Part shown: in pieces, positions 1-8,552 of the stretch
How positions within the stretch are numbered: the stretch's first letter is position 1
Layout of the letters: each line of letters starts with the position of its first letter
Source of the DNA: Sphaerisporangium sp. TRM90804
Lineage (GTDB): Bacteria; Actinomycetota; Actinomycetes; Streptosporangiales; Streptosporangiaceae
Length of the DNA: 64,000 bases
Direction of reading: 5' to 3'
NCBI RefSeq assembly: GCF_029846175.1
Contig: NZ_JARWAC010000013.1
Location: forward strand, 1 to 64,000
The notes under the pieces: model-generated
What the model was told of the DNA's origin: nothing
What the model saw: the letters and a program-made list of their open reading frames with translations, nothing else
The model's database searches: none
Program-made: the position numbers and the translations under genes

Positions 1-128
1 GCGGCGCGCTTGAGTGCCGGGAGGTCTGCCGGGACGCCCGGATGCCGCGGGGCGTCTCCACGCCTGGGACGCCGTGGCGCCTGCGCGTGCAAGCCGCCCG
101 GACGGCGGCGCGCTTGAGTGCCGGGAGG
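1..128. repeat. Direct repeat in GC-rich intergenic DNA
   Basis: A 24-bp sequence beginning GCGGCGCGCTTGAGTG is present at 1-24 and again, identical, at 105-128, a period of 104 bp. The first copy touches the window edge and may extend further left. From about 30 to 240 the DNA keeps returning to short CGTCCGG and GCCCGGATG words, a degenerate repetitive tract. No frame here has convincing start and coding features, so I read 1-270 as non-coding repeat DNA upstream of the nrdAB control region. Confidence 0.6.
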
Positions 129-271
129 CCCGTCTGGGCGTCCGGGTGCCTGGGACGTCCGGACGTGGCGGATGCCCGGATGTCTTGACGTCCGGGACAC
201 CCGAAGGGGCCGGGGCCCCGGGACGGCCGGCCGCCGGGGGCGCCCGCGTGCTCCCGCCGGAAGGTCTCATG

Positions 272-321
272 GTGACACAACTTCTTGTGGTTGTGGATTG
301 TGAGGCCACCACATGTGGTGC
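272..321 (+). promoter_or_regulatory. Tandem NrdR boxes over the nrdAB promoter
   Basis: Two imperfect palindromes resemble the NrdR box (consensus acaCwAtATaTwGtgt). Box 1 is at 275-290 (ACACAACTTCTTGTGG). Box 2 is at 306-321 (CCACCACATGTGGTGC). Their starts are 31 bp apart, three helical turns, which is the phasing known for NrdR box pairs. A possible promoter, GTGACA at 272-277 and GATTGT at 296-301 with an 18-bp spacer, is covered by the boxes, as expected for repression by the ATP/dATP-sensing NrdR. Box 1 matches about 12 of 16 positions; box 2 is weaker but keeps the most conserved ones. NrdR itself is not in the window. Confidence 0.7.
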
Positions 322-424
322 TCGCACCCCGCAAGCACGGGTCGGAACCACCCCGCAGCCGGGGGGCCCCGCCCCCTACCCGCATTCCTGGAGATGCGCC
401 GCTCGGGACCGGAGGACAACGATG

Positions 425-600
425 TGGCGGTGTGGGTGCTCACGCACGCGCCACTTACAAAGGAGACAAACCACGCGCGGTGAGCGGGAACGGCCGCCGT
501 CATGTGAGCACCGGGCCGCAGGCCCGCGACGCGATGGCCTGTAGAGCCGAGGTGTGTGCCCGCGAGTCCGAAGACCTGCCGGGGACGTGGTTGTCCAGGG
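425..600 (+). promoter_or_regulatory. Cobalamin (B12) riboswitch upstream of nrdAB
   Basis: The conserved B12 box is present at 564-580 (GAGTCCGAAGACCTGCC), matching rAGYCMGgAgaCCkGCC. Upstream lie the other cobalamin-aptamer landmarks in order: GGGAA near 486-490, a GTGAG...CACC hairpin arm near 514-522, and a CCCGCGAC element near 533-540. The aptamer is about 100-280 nt upstream of the nrdA start. Streptomyces class Ia nrdABS operons are known to be switched off by B12 through such a riboswitch, because the B12-dependent class II enzyme then suffices. The outer boundaries given are approximate. Confidence 0.85.
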
Positions 601-703
601 CCTCGAGAGAGGGCCGTGGGACGGAGTGCTCCGGCGTGCCCGCTCGCCGGCGGCTCCGCCGCGTGCCCTCGTCCGGGGATTCGAGCGCACGAGGAGATTG
701 CAC

Positions 704-3028
704 GTGACCGTGACAAGCGACCTGCTTCATCACCGGGAGCCAGGCGGCGCCTCCTTGGACGGGAGTGCCGGCCGAACCCGCGAGCCCGCGGGCCTTGGGG
801 CCGCGGTGGACCTCGGGGCCGTCCGGGACGCCGCGCCGGGCAGGCGGGCCGCCATCGAGGAGGCCGCCGCCCGCGTGGTGGAGGACCCGGCCAACTCGCG
901 CGTCGCCGCCGGGCTGCTGGCCGAGGAGATCCTCGAGGAGGCGGCCACGCAAGGGGTGCGGACCTTCTCGGAGTCGGTCGCCGCCACCCACCGGGCCGGG
1001 CTGGTCCATGACGGCCTCGCGGAGTTCGCCGCCGCGAACGCCGTCGAGCTGGACAACCTGGTCGACCCCGAGGGCGACGCCCGGTTCGAGTACTTCGGCC
1101 TGCGCACCGTCTACGACCGCTACCTGCTCAAGCATCCCGTCACCCGCCGCGTCCTGGAGACGCCCCAGCACTTCTTCCTGCGCGTCGCCTGCGGCCTCGC
1201 CGACACCGTCGCCGAGGCGGCCGAGCTCTACCGGCTGATGGCGACGCTGGCGTACCTGCCCAGCTCGCCCACGCTGTTCAACTCCGGCTCCCGGCGCCCG
1301 CAGCTGTCCTCGTGTTTCCTGCTCGACTCGCCCCGCGACGAGCTGGACGGCATCTACGAGCGGTACACGCAGGTCGCGCGCCTGTCGAAGTACTCCGGCG
1401 GCATCGGCGTCTCCTGGAGCCGGGTGCGGGCGCGCGGCTCGCTGATCCGGGGGACCAACGGCCACTCCAACGGCATCGTCCCCTGGCTGCGCACCCTGGA
1501 CTCCAGCGTTGCCGCCGTGAACCAGGGCGGCCGGCGCAAGGGCGCCGCCTGCGTCTACCTGGAGCCGTGGCACGCCGACGTCGAGGACTTCCTGGAGCTG
1601 CGCGACAACACCGGCGAGGACGCCCGGCGCACCCACAACCTCAACCTGGCCAACTGGATCCCCGACGAGTTCATGCGCCGCGTCGAGGCCGACGCCCCCT
1701 GGTCGCTGTTCGACCCCAAGGAGGTCCCCGAGCTGGTCGACCTGTGGGGCGACGCGTTCGACGCCGCCTACCGCGAGGCCGAGGCCGAGGGCCGGTACGT
1801 CCGCCAGGTCCCGGCGCGGGCGCTGTACGGCCGCATGATGCGCACGCTGGCCCAGACGGGCAACGGCTGGATGACGTTCAAGGACGCCGCCAACCGCACC
1901 TCCAACCAGACGGCCAGGCCGCAGAACGTGATCCACCTGTCCAACCTGTGCACCGAGATCCTGGAGGTGACCAGCGACGCCGAGACGGCGGTCTGCAACC
2001 TCGGCTCGGTCAACCTGGCGGCGCACGTGACCGAGGACGGCGTCGACTGGTCGCGCCTGCGCGCCACGGTGGCGACGGCCGTGCGCTTCCTGGACCGGTC
2101 GATCGACCGCGGCTTCTACCCCACCCCGGAGGCCGAGGGGGCCAACCGCCGGTGGCGTCCGGTCGGGCTCGGCGTGATGGGCCTGGCGGACGTGTTCTTC
2201 TCGCTGCGGATTCCGTTCGACTCGCCCGAGGCCCGGGCGCTGTCGACGCGGATCGCCGAGGAGATGGCGCTGGCCGCCTACCGCGCCTCCTCCGACCTGG
2301 CCGCGAGCCTTGGCGCCCACCCGGCCTACGGCGACACCAGGGCCGCCATGGGAGTGCTGCACCCCGACCACTATCCCGACAGCCGCCCCGTCCACCCGGC
2401 CGAGTGGGCCGAGCTGCGGGAGCGGATCGCGGTGACCGGGCTGCGCAACTCGCTGCTGCTGGCCGTCGCGCCGACCGCCACCATCGCCTCGATCGCCGGC
2501 TGCTACGAGTGCGTCGAGCCGCAGGTGTCCAACGTCTTCAAGCGCGAGACGATCTCGGGCGAGTTCCTGCAGGTCAACCGCTACCTGGTGCGCGACCTGC
2601 GTGAGCGGGGCCTGTGGACGCCGGCCGTGCGGGACGCCGTCAAGCGCGCCGACGGCTCGGTGCAGGATCTGGAGGCCGTCCCCGGCGACCTCAAGGAGCT
2701 GTACCGCACCGCGTGGGAGCTGCCGCAGAAGGCGCTGATCGACCTCGCGGCGGCGCGGCAGCCCTACATCGACCAGTCGCAGTCGCTGAACCTCTTCATG
2801 GCCACGCCCACCATCGGCAAGCTGTCGTCGATGTACGCCTACGCCTGGCGCGCGGGGCTGAAGACCACCTACTACCTGCGCTCCCGCCCCGCCACGCGCA
2901 TCGCGCAGACCACCGTGGCGGTCGCGGCGGCGCCCGCCCGGCCGGAGGCCGCGCCCGCGGCGGTCCCCGACGGGGACGCCGTCGCCTGCTCCCTGGAGAA
3001 CCCCGAGATCTGCGAGGCGTGCCAGTGA
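704..3028 (+). CDS. nrdA: Class Ia ribonucleoside-diphosphate reductase, large subunit
   Basis: NrdA reduces ribonucleoside diphosphates to deoxyribonucleotides together with NrdB. The product is 774 aa from GTG 704, chosen because GAGGAG lies 7 nt upstream and longer in-frame starts would run through the riboswitch. Family motifs are clear: SSCFLLDS with the redox cysteine, the active-site NLCTEI with catalytic Cys and Glu, the second redox cysteine in CNLGSVNL, PTATIAS, and a C-terminal shuttle pair in EICEACQ. I see no N-terminal ATP-cone: the first ~60 residues are variable and Ala-rich and lack the VxKRDG signature, so allosteric activity control by dATP may be absent. It overlaps nrdB by one base (TGATG) and should be co-translated. 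Control is probably by NrdR and B12. Confidence 0.95.
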   Translation: MTVTSDLLHHREPGGASLDGSAGRTREPAGLGAAVDLGAVRDAAPGRRAAIEEAAARVVEDPANSRVAAGLLAEEILEEAATQGVRTFSESVAATHRAGLVHDGLAEFAAANAVELDNLVDPEGDARFEYFGLRTVYDRYLLKHPVTRRVLETPQHFFLRVACGLADTVAEAAELYRLMATLAYLPSSPTLFNSGSRRPQLSSCFLLDSPRDELDGIYERYTQVARLSKYSGGIGVSWSRVRARGSLIRGTNGHSNGIVPWLRTLDSSVAAVNQGGRRKGAACVYLEPWHADVEDFLELRDNTGEDARRTHNLNLANWIPDEFMRRVEADAPWSLFDPKEVPELVDLWGDAFDAAYREAEAEGRYVRQVPARALYGRMMRTLAQTGNGWMTFKDAANRTSNQTARPQNVIHLSNLCTEILEVTSDAETAVCNLGSVNLAAHVTEDGVDWSRLRATVATAVRFLDRSIDRGFYPTPEAEGANRRWRPVGLGVMGLADVFFSLRIPFDSPEARALSTRIAEEMALAAYRASSDLAASLGAHPAYGDTRAAMGVLHPDHYPDSRPVHPAEWAELRERIAVTGLRNSLLLAVAPTATIASIAGCYECVEPQVSNVFKRETISGEFLQVNRYLVRDLRERGLWTPAVRDAVKRADGSVQDLEAVPGDLKELYRTAWELPQKALIDLAAARQPYIDQSQSLNLFMATPTIGKLSSMYAYAWRAGLKTTYYLRSRPATRIAQTTVAVAAAPARPEAAPAAVPDGDAVACSLENPEICEACQ

Positions 3029-4023
3029 TGCTCCTGGACCCGGGCATGGACCTGACCCTGCGCCCCATGCGGTACCCCGCCTTCTACGAGCGGTACCGCG
3101 CCGCCATCCGCAACACCTGGACGGTGGAGGAGGTGGACCTGCAGTCGGACCTCGCCGACCTGACCAAGCTCAGCCCGGGAGAGCGGCACCTGATCAACCG
3201 GCTGGTCGCCTTCTTCGCCACCGGCGACTCGATCGTGGCCAACAACCTGGTGCTCAACCTCTACCAGCACGTGAACGCCCCGGAGGCGCGGCTCTACCTG
3301 TCGCGGCAGCTCTACGAGGAGGCCGTGCACGTCCAGTTCTACCTGACGCTGCTGGACACCTACCTTCCCGACCACGACGAGCGCGCCAAGGCGTTCGCGG
3401 CGGTCGAGCACATCCCTTCGATCAAGGACAAGGCGGACTTCTGCTTCCGCTGGATCGACTCGCTCGGCGGGCTGAGGCGGCTGGAGAGCCGGGAGGACCG
3501 GCGGGCGTTCCTGCTCAACCTGATCTGCTTCGCCGCCTGCATCGAGGGGCTCTTCTTCTACGGCGCGTTCGCCTACGTCTACTGGCTGCGCTCGCGCGGC
3601 CTGCTGGGCGGCCTGGCCACCGGCACCAACTGGGTGTTCCGCGACGAGTCCATGCACATGGAGTTCGCCTTCTCGGTCGTGGACACCGTGCGCGCCGAGG
3701 AGCCGGAGCTGTTCGACGCGGCGATGGGCGCCGAGGTCACCCGGATGATCGAGGAGGCGGTCGCCGCGGAGCTGGCCTTCGCCCGCGACCTGTGCGGCGC
3801 GGGGCTGCCCGGCATGACGGCCGAGCAGATGCGGGAGTACCTGGAGTACGTCGCCGACCGGCGCCTGGCCCGGCTCGGCCTGCCCGCCCGGTACGGCACG
3901 GCCAGCCCGTTCGCGTTCATGGAGCTGCAGGACGTGCAGGAGCTGGCCAACTTCTTCGAGCGCCGGGTGTCGGCCTACCAGGTCGCCGTGGAGGGCAGTG
4001 TCAGCTTCGACGAGGCCTTCTGA
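3028..4023 (+). CDS. nrdB: Class Ia ribonucleotide reductase, small (R2) subunit
   Basis: NrdB houses the diiron-tyrosyl radical that starts catalysis in NrdA. The product is 331 aa. The iron ligands are visible in order: Asp in FFATGDSIVANN, Glu and His in YEEAVHVQFY, Glu in CIEGLFFYG, and Glu and His in RDESMHMEF. The radical tyrosine is the Y four residues after the first ligand His (HVQFY), the E. coli Tyr122 position, so this is a tyrosyl-radical enzyme and not a Tyr-less class Ic type. The ATG overlaps the nrdA stop, indicating translational coupling. No nrdS-like third gene follows; a strong hairpin ends the operon about 130 bp downstream. Confidence 0.95.
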   Translation: MLLDPGMDLTLRPMRYPAFYERYRAAIRNTWTVEEVDLQSDLADLTKLSPGERHLINRLVAFFATGDSIVANNLVLNLYQHVNAPEARLYLSRQLYEEAVHVQFYLTLLDTYLPDHDERAKAFAAVEHIPSIKDKADFCFRWIDSLGGLRRLESREDRRAFLLNLICFAACIEGLFFYGAFAYVYWLRSRGLLGGLATGTNWVFRDESMHMEFAFSVVDTVRAEEPELFDAAMGAEVTRMIEEAVAAELAFARDLCGAGLPGMTAEQMREYLEYVADRRLARLGLPARYGTASPFAFMELQDVQELANFFERRVSAYQVAVEGSVSFDEAF

Positions 4024-4150
4024 GCCGGCCGCACGGGCCCGGGACAGGGGCGGTGTGACCGATATCTCGTAGTTAAATGTCCTCTGAGCTGATTTTTGGG
4101 TCAGAGTCGGTAATGCAAGGTCGAAGCCGGCCGTTGGCCGATCTTCGTCC

Positions 4151-4187
4151 CGGCGGCCCGGGCTGGAGACTCCAGCCCGGGCCGCCG
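4151..4187 (+). terminator. Terminator hairpin after nrdAB
   Basis: A perfect 17-bp inverted repeat (4151-4167 with 4171-4187) surrounds a 3-nt GAC loop. The stem is almost all G/C. There is no clear T-run after it, as is common in high-GC actinomycetes. It lies between nrdB and the mscS-like gene and should end nrdAB transcription. The rest of the 4024-4249 gap shows nothing else I can name. Confidence 0.75.
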
Positions 4188-4249
4188 TGTTCGAAGGGCG
4201 GGCCCGCGGCGGCGTGCGCGAGGAGACGACGACGAAGGGGGCGCCGTAG

Positions 4250-5431
4250 GTGTCATCGGCAGTCGAGTGGATCGTTCTGGTGGTCGCCGTCGTGGCGGCG
4301 GTCGTGGCCGTGGAGCTGCTCCGGCGGGTGCTGAGGTCCCGCCGGGTCAACGGCCGCTTCTCGCTGGCCGGGCCGGTGGTCGAGCGCTGCACGTGGCCGG
4401 GGTTCGCGACGGCGGCCGTGGTCGCCTTCGACACGGTCTACGCGCCGGGCATGTCGGCCGGGTCGTTCGACCCGGCGATCCGCCAGACCCTCACGCTGCT
4501 GTTCATCGCCTGCGTCGCGTGGCTCGTCATCCAGGCCGCCTACGCGGTGACCGACGTGGTGCTGGCCCGGCTGGGCACGGTCGAGGGCGACGGCAACCGC
4601 AAGGCGCGCCGCATGCGCACCCAGATCGCCCTGGTGCGGCGCGTGGCCGCGGCCGTGATCATCGTCGTCTCCCTGGGCGCGATGCTGTTCAGCTTCCCTT
4701 CGGTGCGCGCGCTCGGCGCCGGGCTGCTCGCCTCGGCCGGAATCCTCGGCGTGGTGGCGGGCATCGCCGCGCAGTCGACGCTGAGCAACCTGATCGCCGG
4801 CCTCCAGCTCGTCTTCAGCGACGCCCTGCGGCTCGACGACGTCGTCGTGGTCGACGGCGAGTGGGGAAGGATCGAGGAGCTCACGCTGACCTACGTCGTC
4901 CTGCGCGTGTGGGACGAGCGGCGGCTCATCCTGCCGGTCTCCCACTTCACCGGCAACCCGTTCGAGAACTGGACCCGGCACGGGAGCCGCGTGATCGGCC
5001 ACGTGATCTTCCGGGTCGACTGGTCGGTGCCGGTCGACGAGCTGCGGACCGAGCTCTACCGCGCGCTGCGCGAGCACCCGCTCTGGGACCAGAAGGACTG
5101 GGTGCTCCAGGTGACCGACGTGCAGCCCAACGGCCTGGTGGAGCTGCGCGCGCTGATGAGCGCGTCGGACGCCCCCAGCGTGTGGGACCTGAAGTGCGAC
5201 ATGCGCGAGCACCTGGTGACCTACATCCGCGAGAACCACCCGCAGGCGCTCCCGCGCTTCCGCGTCGAGGACGTCGCCGGGGTCCAGGGGCCGTCGCCCG
5301 CCTCCCGCGCCGCGGCCGGCCCGGCCGGGGCGGCGTCCGGCATGGGCCCGCAGCAGGGCTGGACGCAGCCGGGCGACGCCGGCGGCGCCTCCGGACTGCG
5401 GGGCGACGCCGCGGACGGCTCCGGACGGTGA
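4250..5431 (+). CDS. MscS-family mechanosensitive ion channel
   Basis: Predicted small-conductance mechanosensitive channel that releases osmolytes on hypo-osmotic shock; inner membrane, homo-oligomeric in this family. The 393-aa product starts at GTG 4250 behind an A/G-rich site. Hydrophobic segments lie near residues 7-27, 60-95, 128-148 and 155-185. The last continues into the conserved pore and beta domain (GILGVVAGIAAQSTLSN, then a stretch ending GEWGRIEEL). The cytosolic alpha/beta domain covers residues ~235-340 and the last ~55 residues are a Gly/Ala/Pro-rich tail. The family call is firm; the physiological stimulus is inferred. It is separated from nrdAB by a terminator and is probably monocistronic. 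Confidence 0.88.
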   Translation: MSSAVEWIVLVVAVVAAVVAVELLRRVLRSRRVNGRFSLAGPVVERCTWPGFATAAVVAFDTVYAPGMSAGSFDPAIRQTLTLLFIACVAWLVIQAAYAVTDVVLARLGTVEGDGNRKARRMRTQIALVRRVAAAVIIVVSLGAMLFSFPSVRALGAGLLASAGILGVVAGIAAQSTLSNLIAGLQLVFSDALRLDDVVVVDGEWGRIEELTLTYVVLRVWDERRLILPVSHFTGNPFENWTRHGSRVIGHVIFRVDWSVPVDELRTELYRALREHPLWDQKDWVLQVTDVQPNGLVELRALMSASDAPSVWDLKCDMREHLVTYIRENHPQALPRFRVEDVAGVQGPSPASRAAAGPAGAASGMGPQQGWTQPGDAGGASGLRGDAADGSGR

Positions 5432-5558
5432 CGCCGGGCCGGTGGCCGCGAGCCCGCCGGCGCCGGTGAGCGTGCCCGGACAGGTGGCGGCGCCCGGTGA
5501 GCGCGCCCGGACGGGCGGCGGGGCCCGGATGAGCGGCCGGCGGGGCCGCGTCCGGTGG

Positions 5559-7127
5559 TCAGGTGCTGGACGGGCGCAGCACGCGGGTGGCGCCCGCGAT
5601 CAGGGCCGTGGCCAGGATCCAGCCGGAGGCGATGAGGATGCCCGCCAGCCACTGGGTCCAGCCCACCGGCTCCCAGGCCCCGCGCTGCTCGAACACGCTG
5701 ACCGGGACCAGCAGGTCGAGCGTGTAGAGGAAGGCGTGGAAGACGCGCCGCTCGTCCAGGCCGACCTGGACGGGGCGATGGAGCTCGAACACCGTCGTCC
5801 CCACGGCCAGCAGCACGGCGAACCACACCCCCGCCAGCCACGGCCGGTACCCGTAGCCGACCACGAAGTCGAGCAGGTGACCGGCGACCCGGCTGGGCAG
5901 CCGCAGCGTGGCGCGCCGCGCCCGCTGCTTGGCCAGCAGCACCCGCCGGGCCTCCGGCTCGTGGCCGATCCGCTGGTACCACGCGGCGAGCTGTTCGTAC
6001 GGCTGCGGGCGGTAGCCCTCCGGGTCGCGGCCGACCCACGACAGCCGGTCGGCCAGCGAGGTGGGGCCGCGCAGCGACTCGACCGTGAGCCCGTTGAGGC
6101 GCACGTGCCCGGGGTAGGCGCTGGGGTGGTCGGCCAGGACGCCCACCCGTGAGTACGCGAGGTTGACCTCCCCGCTGATGGAGGCGGGCCACAGCAGAAG
6201 CTCGTCGGCCTGCATGTGGCTCAGGTGCAGGCACCGGCCCGGCGCGCTGAGCACGGCCTGGTCGAAGGAGACCACCCCGGAGACCCGCGCGCCGCGCAGC
6301 CGCACCGTGCCCTCGGCGGTGAAGCCCGCGCTGAACTCCAGGCTGGTGGCCGTCAGGTGGTCGGCGTACACCGCGTGGGCGCCGGCGTTCTTGATCACCG
6401 CCCGCTGCAGGAACAGGCCGCTGTTGAACTTGGCGCCGATCATGCGAAGCCCGCCGACGGCCACCATGTCGCGGCAGAACGCGCCGCCGTCGACGGTCAG
6501 GCCGCCGGCCCACAGCGCCCACAGGCCCCGGTCCCAGCCGCGGTCGTGCCTCTCGGCCTCGGAGAAGGGTCGCCGGCTGTCCTGCTTGAAGCTCTCGGAG
6601 GCCGTGTGGTCGCCGTCGGGCGCGTGCAGCCGCGTGCGGCCCAGTCGGAGCTGCCCGGTGACGTGCGCGTTGTCGAGCCGCAGCCCCGCGTGGATCGTGC
6701 TGGCGTCCAGCTCCAGCAGCCCGTCGACGGTGCAGCGGGCGGCGCGGAAGCGCCGGATGTCGCAGCCCCGGAACCGGACGCCCTTGACCGATGCGTCGGC
6801 GAGCGAAACGGTGCCGGCCAGGTGGCAGTTCAGCAGGTGGATCTTGGCGCCGATCGTGGCGTCCGAGAGGTTCAGCTCGCCGACGATCCGCGCGCCCGCC
6901 AGCCGGAGCCCGGCAACCTGCCCGGGCTCGGCGGGGTTGGCGCCGAGCAGCAGCGCGATCAGCACCTCGGCCCGGACGGTGCGGCCGGCCGGCCACTTGT
7001 GTCCCATGGCCGGGTCGTCGCGCGCCTCCTCGCCGGTCCGCAGGTCGACCCACGCGCCGGAGGGGAAGGCGTCCCACACCCGCCGCTCCGGGGGGGTCAG
7101 CCTCCAGAACGGCCGTGATCTTCGCAC
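5559..7127 (-). CDS. Pentapeptide-like repeat protein with C-terminal membrane segments
   Basis: A 522-aa protein of unknown role. Residues ~60-370 are built from short repeats of the form LRLxxAxIxGELxLSxATI, typical of pentapeptide or beta-helix proteins. The C-terminal ~100 residues carry two or three membrane segments (around LAGVWFAVLLAVGTTVF and LAGILIASGWILATALIAG). Such proteins are common in actinomycetes and are sometimes labelled membrane-associated oxidoreductases, but I see no cofactor motif. Start chosen at GTG 7127: a TAAAGT -10 lies exactly 7 nt upstream (7140-7135), fitting a leaderless mRNA. An alternative in-frame start at 7208 would place the promoter inside the gene. Confidence 0.7.
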   Translation of the reverse strand: MRRSRPFWRLTPPERRVWDAFPSGAWVDLRTGEEARDDPAMGHKWPAGRTVRAEVLIALLLGANPAEPGQVAGLRLAGARIVGELNLSDATIGAKIHLLNCHLAGTVSLADASVKGVRFRGCDIRRFRAARCTVDGLLELDASTIHAGLRLDNAHVTGQLRLGRTRLHAPDGDHTASESFKQDSRRPFSEAERHDRGWDRGLWALWAGGLTVDGGAFCRDMVAVGGLRMIGAKFNSGLFLQRAVIKNAGAHAVYADHLTATSLEFSAGFTAEGTVRLRGARVSGVVSFDQAVLSAPGRCLHLSHMQADELLLWPASISGEVNLAYSRVGVLADHPSAYPGHVRLNGLTVESLRGPTSLADRLSWVGRDPEGYRPQPYEQLAAWYQRIGHEPEARRVLLAKQRARRATLRLPSRVAGHLLDFVVGYGYRPWLAGVWFAVLLAVGTTVFELHRPVQVGLDERRVFHAFLYTLDLLVPVSVFEQRGAWEPVGWTQWLAGILIASGWILATALIAGATRVLRPSST

Positions 7128-7248
7128 AGGGGGGACTTTAGCCTGACATCGCGGTACCCGGCAGCCCACTTCGGCACCCGGTGCCCGCGCCGCGTCCACC
7201 TTCGGCACGCGTACGGGGCACGCCTCCGGCGCCGACGGCCGTGCCGGG

Positions 7249-8484
7249 CTACCGCTCGACGATCTCGTTCTTCCCGATCACGACGACGCCCTCGCGGGTG
7301 ACGGCGAAGTGGGCGCGGTCGTACTCGGGGTCCACGCCGATGCGGGCGCCGTCGGGGATGATGACGTTCTTGTCCACGATCGCCCGGCGGACGATCGCCC
7401 CCCTGCCGACCTTGACGCAGCCCATCAGCACCGAGTCCTCCACCTGGGAGTGCGAGTGCATCACGACGCCCGGTGACAGGATGGACCGCGCGGCCATGCC
7501 GCCCGAGATGATCACGCCGGGGGAGACGAGGGAGTCGACGGCCCGCCCGACGCGGTCGCCGTCGTTGTGGACGAACTTCGCCGGCGGCAGCGGGTCCTGG
7601 CCGGTGTAGATAGGCCAGCGGTCGTTGTACAGGTTGAACACCGGGTGCGCGGAGACGAGGTCCATGTTGGCCTCGTAGTAGGCGTCCAGGGTGCCGACGT
7701 CCCGCCAGTAGCCGCGGTCGCGGTCGCTGGAGCCGGGCACCACGTTGTCGGCGAAGTCGTACACCTCGGCGCCGCCCGACTTCACGAACATCGGGATGAT
7801 GTCCCCGCCCAGGTCGTGCCGGCTGCTGGGGTCGAGCGCGTCCTCGCGCAGCGCGTCGATCATCGCCTGCGTCTTGAACACGTAGTTGCCCATCGAGGCG
7901 TAGACCTGGTCGGGGGCGTCGGGCAGGCCGATGGCGTCGGTGGGCTTCTCCCGGAACGCGACGATCTTGCGCCCGGCGGGGTCGGTCTCGATCACCCCGA
8001 ACTGGTCGGCCAGCGACAGCGGCTGGCGGATCGCCGCCACGGTGACGTCCGCCCCGGAGTCGACGTGCTGGCGGACCATCTGGCTGGGGTCCATCCGGTA
8101 GATGTGGTCGGCGCCGAAGACGATGCAGTGCTCGGGCAGCTCGTCGTAGATCAGGTTCAGGTTCTGGAACAGCGCGTCCGCCGAGCCGGCGAACCAGCGC
8201 GGGCCGAGCCGCTGCTGGGCGGGCACCGGCGTCACGTAGTTGCCCAGCATGGCCGAGAGCCGCCAGGTGCGGGACACGTGCCGGTCGAGGCTGTGGCTCT
8301 TGTACTGCGTCAGGACGACGATCTTGAGGTATCCGCCGTTGGCGAGGTTCGACAGCACGAAGTCGATCAGGCGGTAGATGCCTCCGAAGGGGACCGCGGG
8401 CTTGGCCCGGTCGGCCGTGAGCGGCATCAGCCGCTTCCCCTCGCCACCGGCCAGCACGATCGCGAGGACTCTGGACGTCGTCAT
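7249..8484 (-). CDS. glgC: Glucose-1-phosphate adenylyltransferase
   Basis: Makes ADP-glucose from glucose-1-phosphate and ATP, the first committed step to glycogen or maltose-1-phosphate. The 411-aa length is normal for bacterial GlgC. The N-terminal nucleotidyltransferase signature [14 protein letters not shown] is at residues ~10-23, followed by [16 protein letters not shown], the catalytic region [10 protein letters not shown] near 125, and EKP near residue 170. The C-terminal ~110 residues are the left-handed beta-helix. The gene is divergent from glgM across 68 bp. A TAACGT -10 lies 6 nt before the ATG, so the mRNA may be leaderless. Confidence 0.95.
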   Translation of the reverse strand: MTTSRVLAIVLAGGEGKRLMPLTADRAKPAVPFGGIYRLIDFVLSNLANGGYLKIVVLTQYKSHSLDRHVSRTWRLSAMLGNYVTPVPAQQRLGPRWFAGSADALFQNLNLIYDELPEHCIVFGADHIYRMDPSQMVRQHVDSGADVTVAAIRQPLSLADQFGVIETDPAGRKIVAFREKPTDAIGLPDAPDQVYASMGNYVFKTQAMIDALREDALDPSSRHDLGGDIIPMFVKSGGAEVYDFADNVVPGSSDRDRGYWRDVGTLDAYYEANMDLVSAHPVFNLYNDRWPIYTGQDPLPPAKFVHNDGDRVGRAVDSLVSPGVIISGGMAARSILSPGVVMHSHSQVEDSVLMGCVKVGRGAIVRRAIVDKNVIIPDGARIGVDPEYDRAHFAVTREGVVVIGKNEIVER

Positions 8485-8552
8485 AGCACGACGTTACCCG
8501 CCTTCTTCCTGCTAAACCCGCACAAACTTCGCCAAACGCTAAGGTCTAGTAC
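8485..8552. promoter_or_regulatory. Divergent glgC/glgM promoter region
   Basis: This 68-bp gap holds back-to-back -10 hexamers: TAACGT on the minus strand (8496-8491), 6 nt before the glgC ATG, and TAAGGT on the plus strand (8540-8545), 7 nt before the glgM ATG. Neither gene has a good Shine-Dalgarno sequence, so both transcripts are candidates for leaderless translation. No convincing -35 box or operator palindrome was found. Confidence 0.5.

Noticed and set aside
4077-4334. Small + strand frame after nrdB
   Set aside because: It passes through the terminator hairpin and overlaps the mscS start; no ribosome site.
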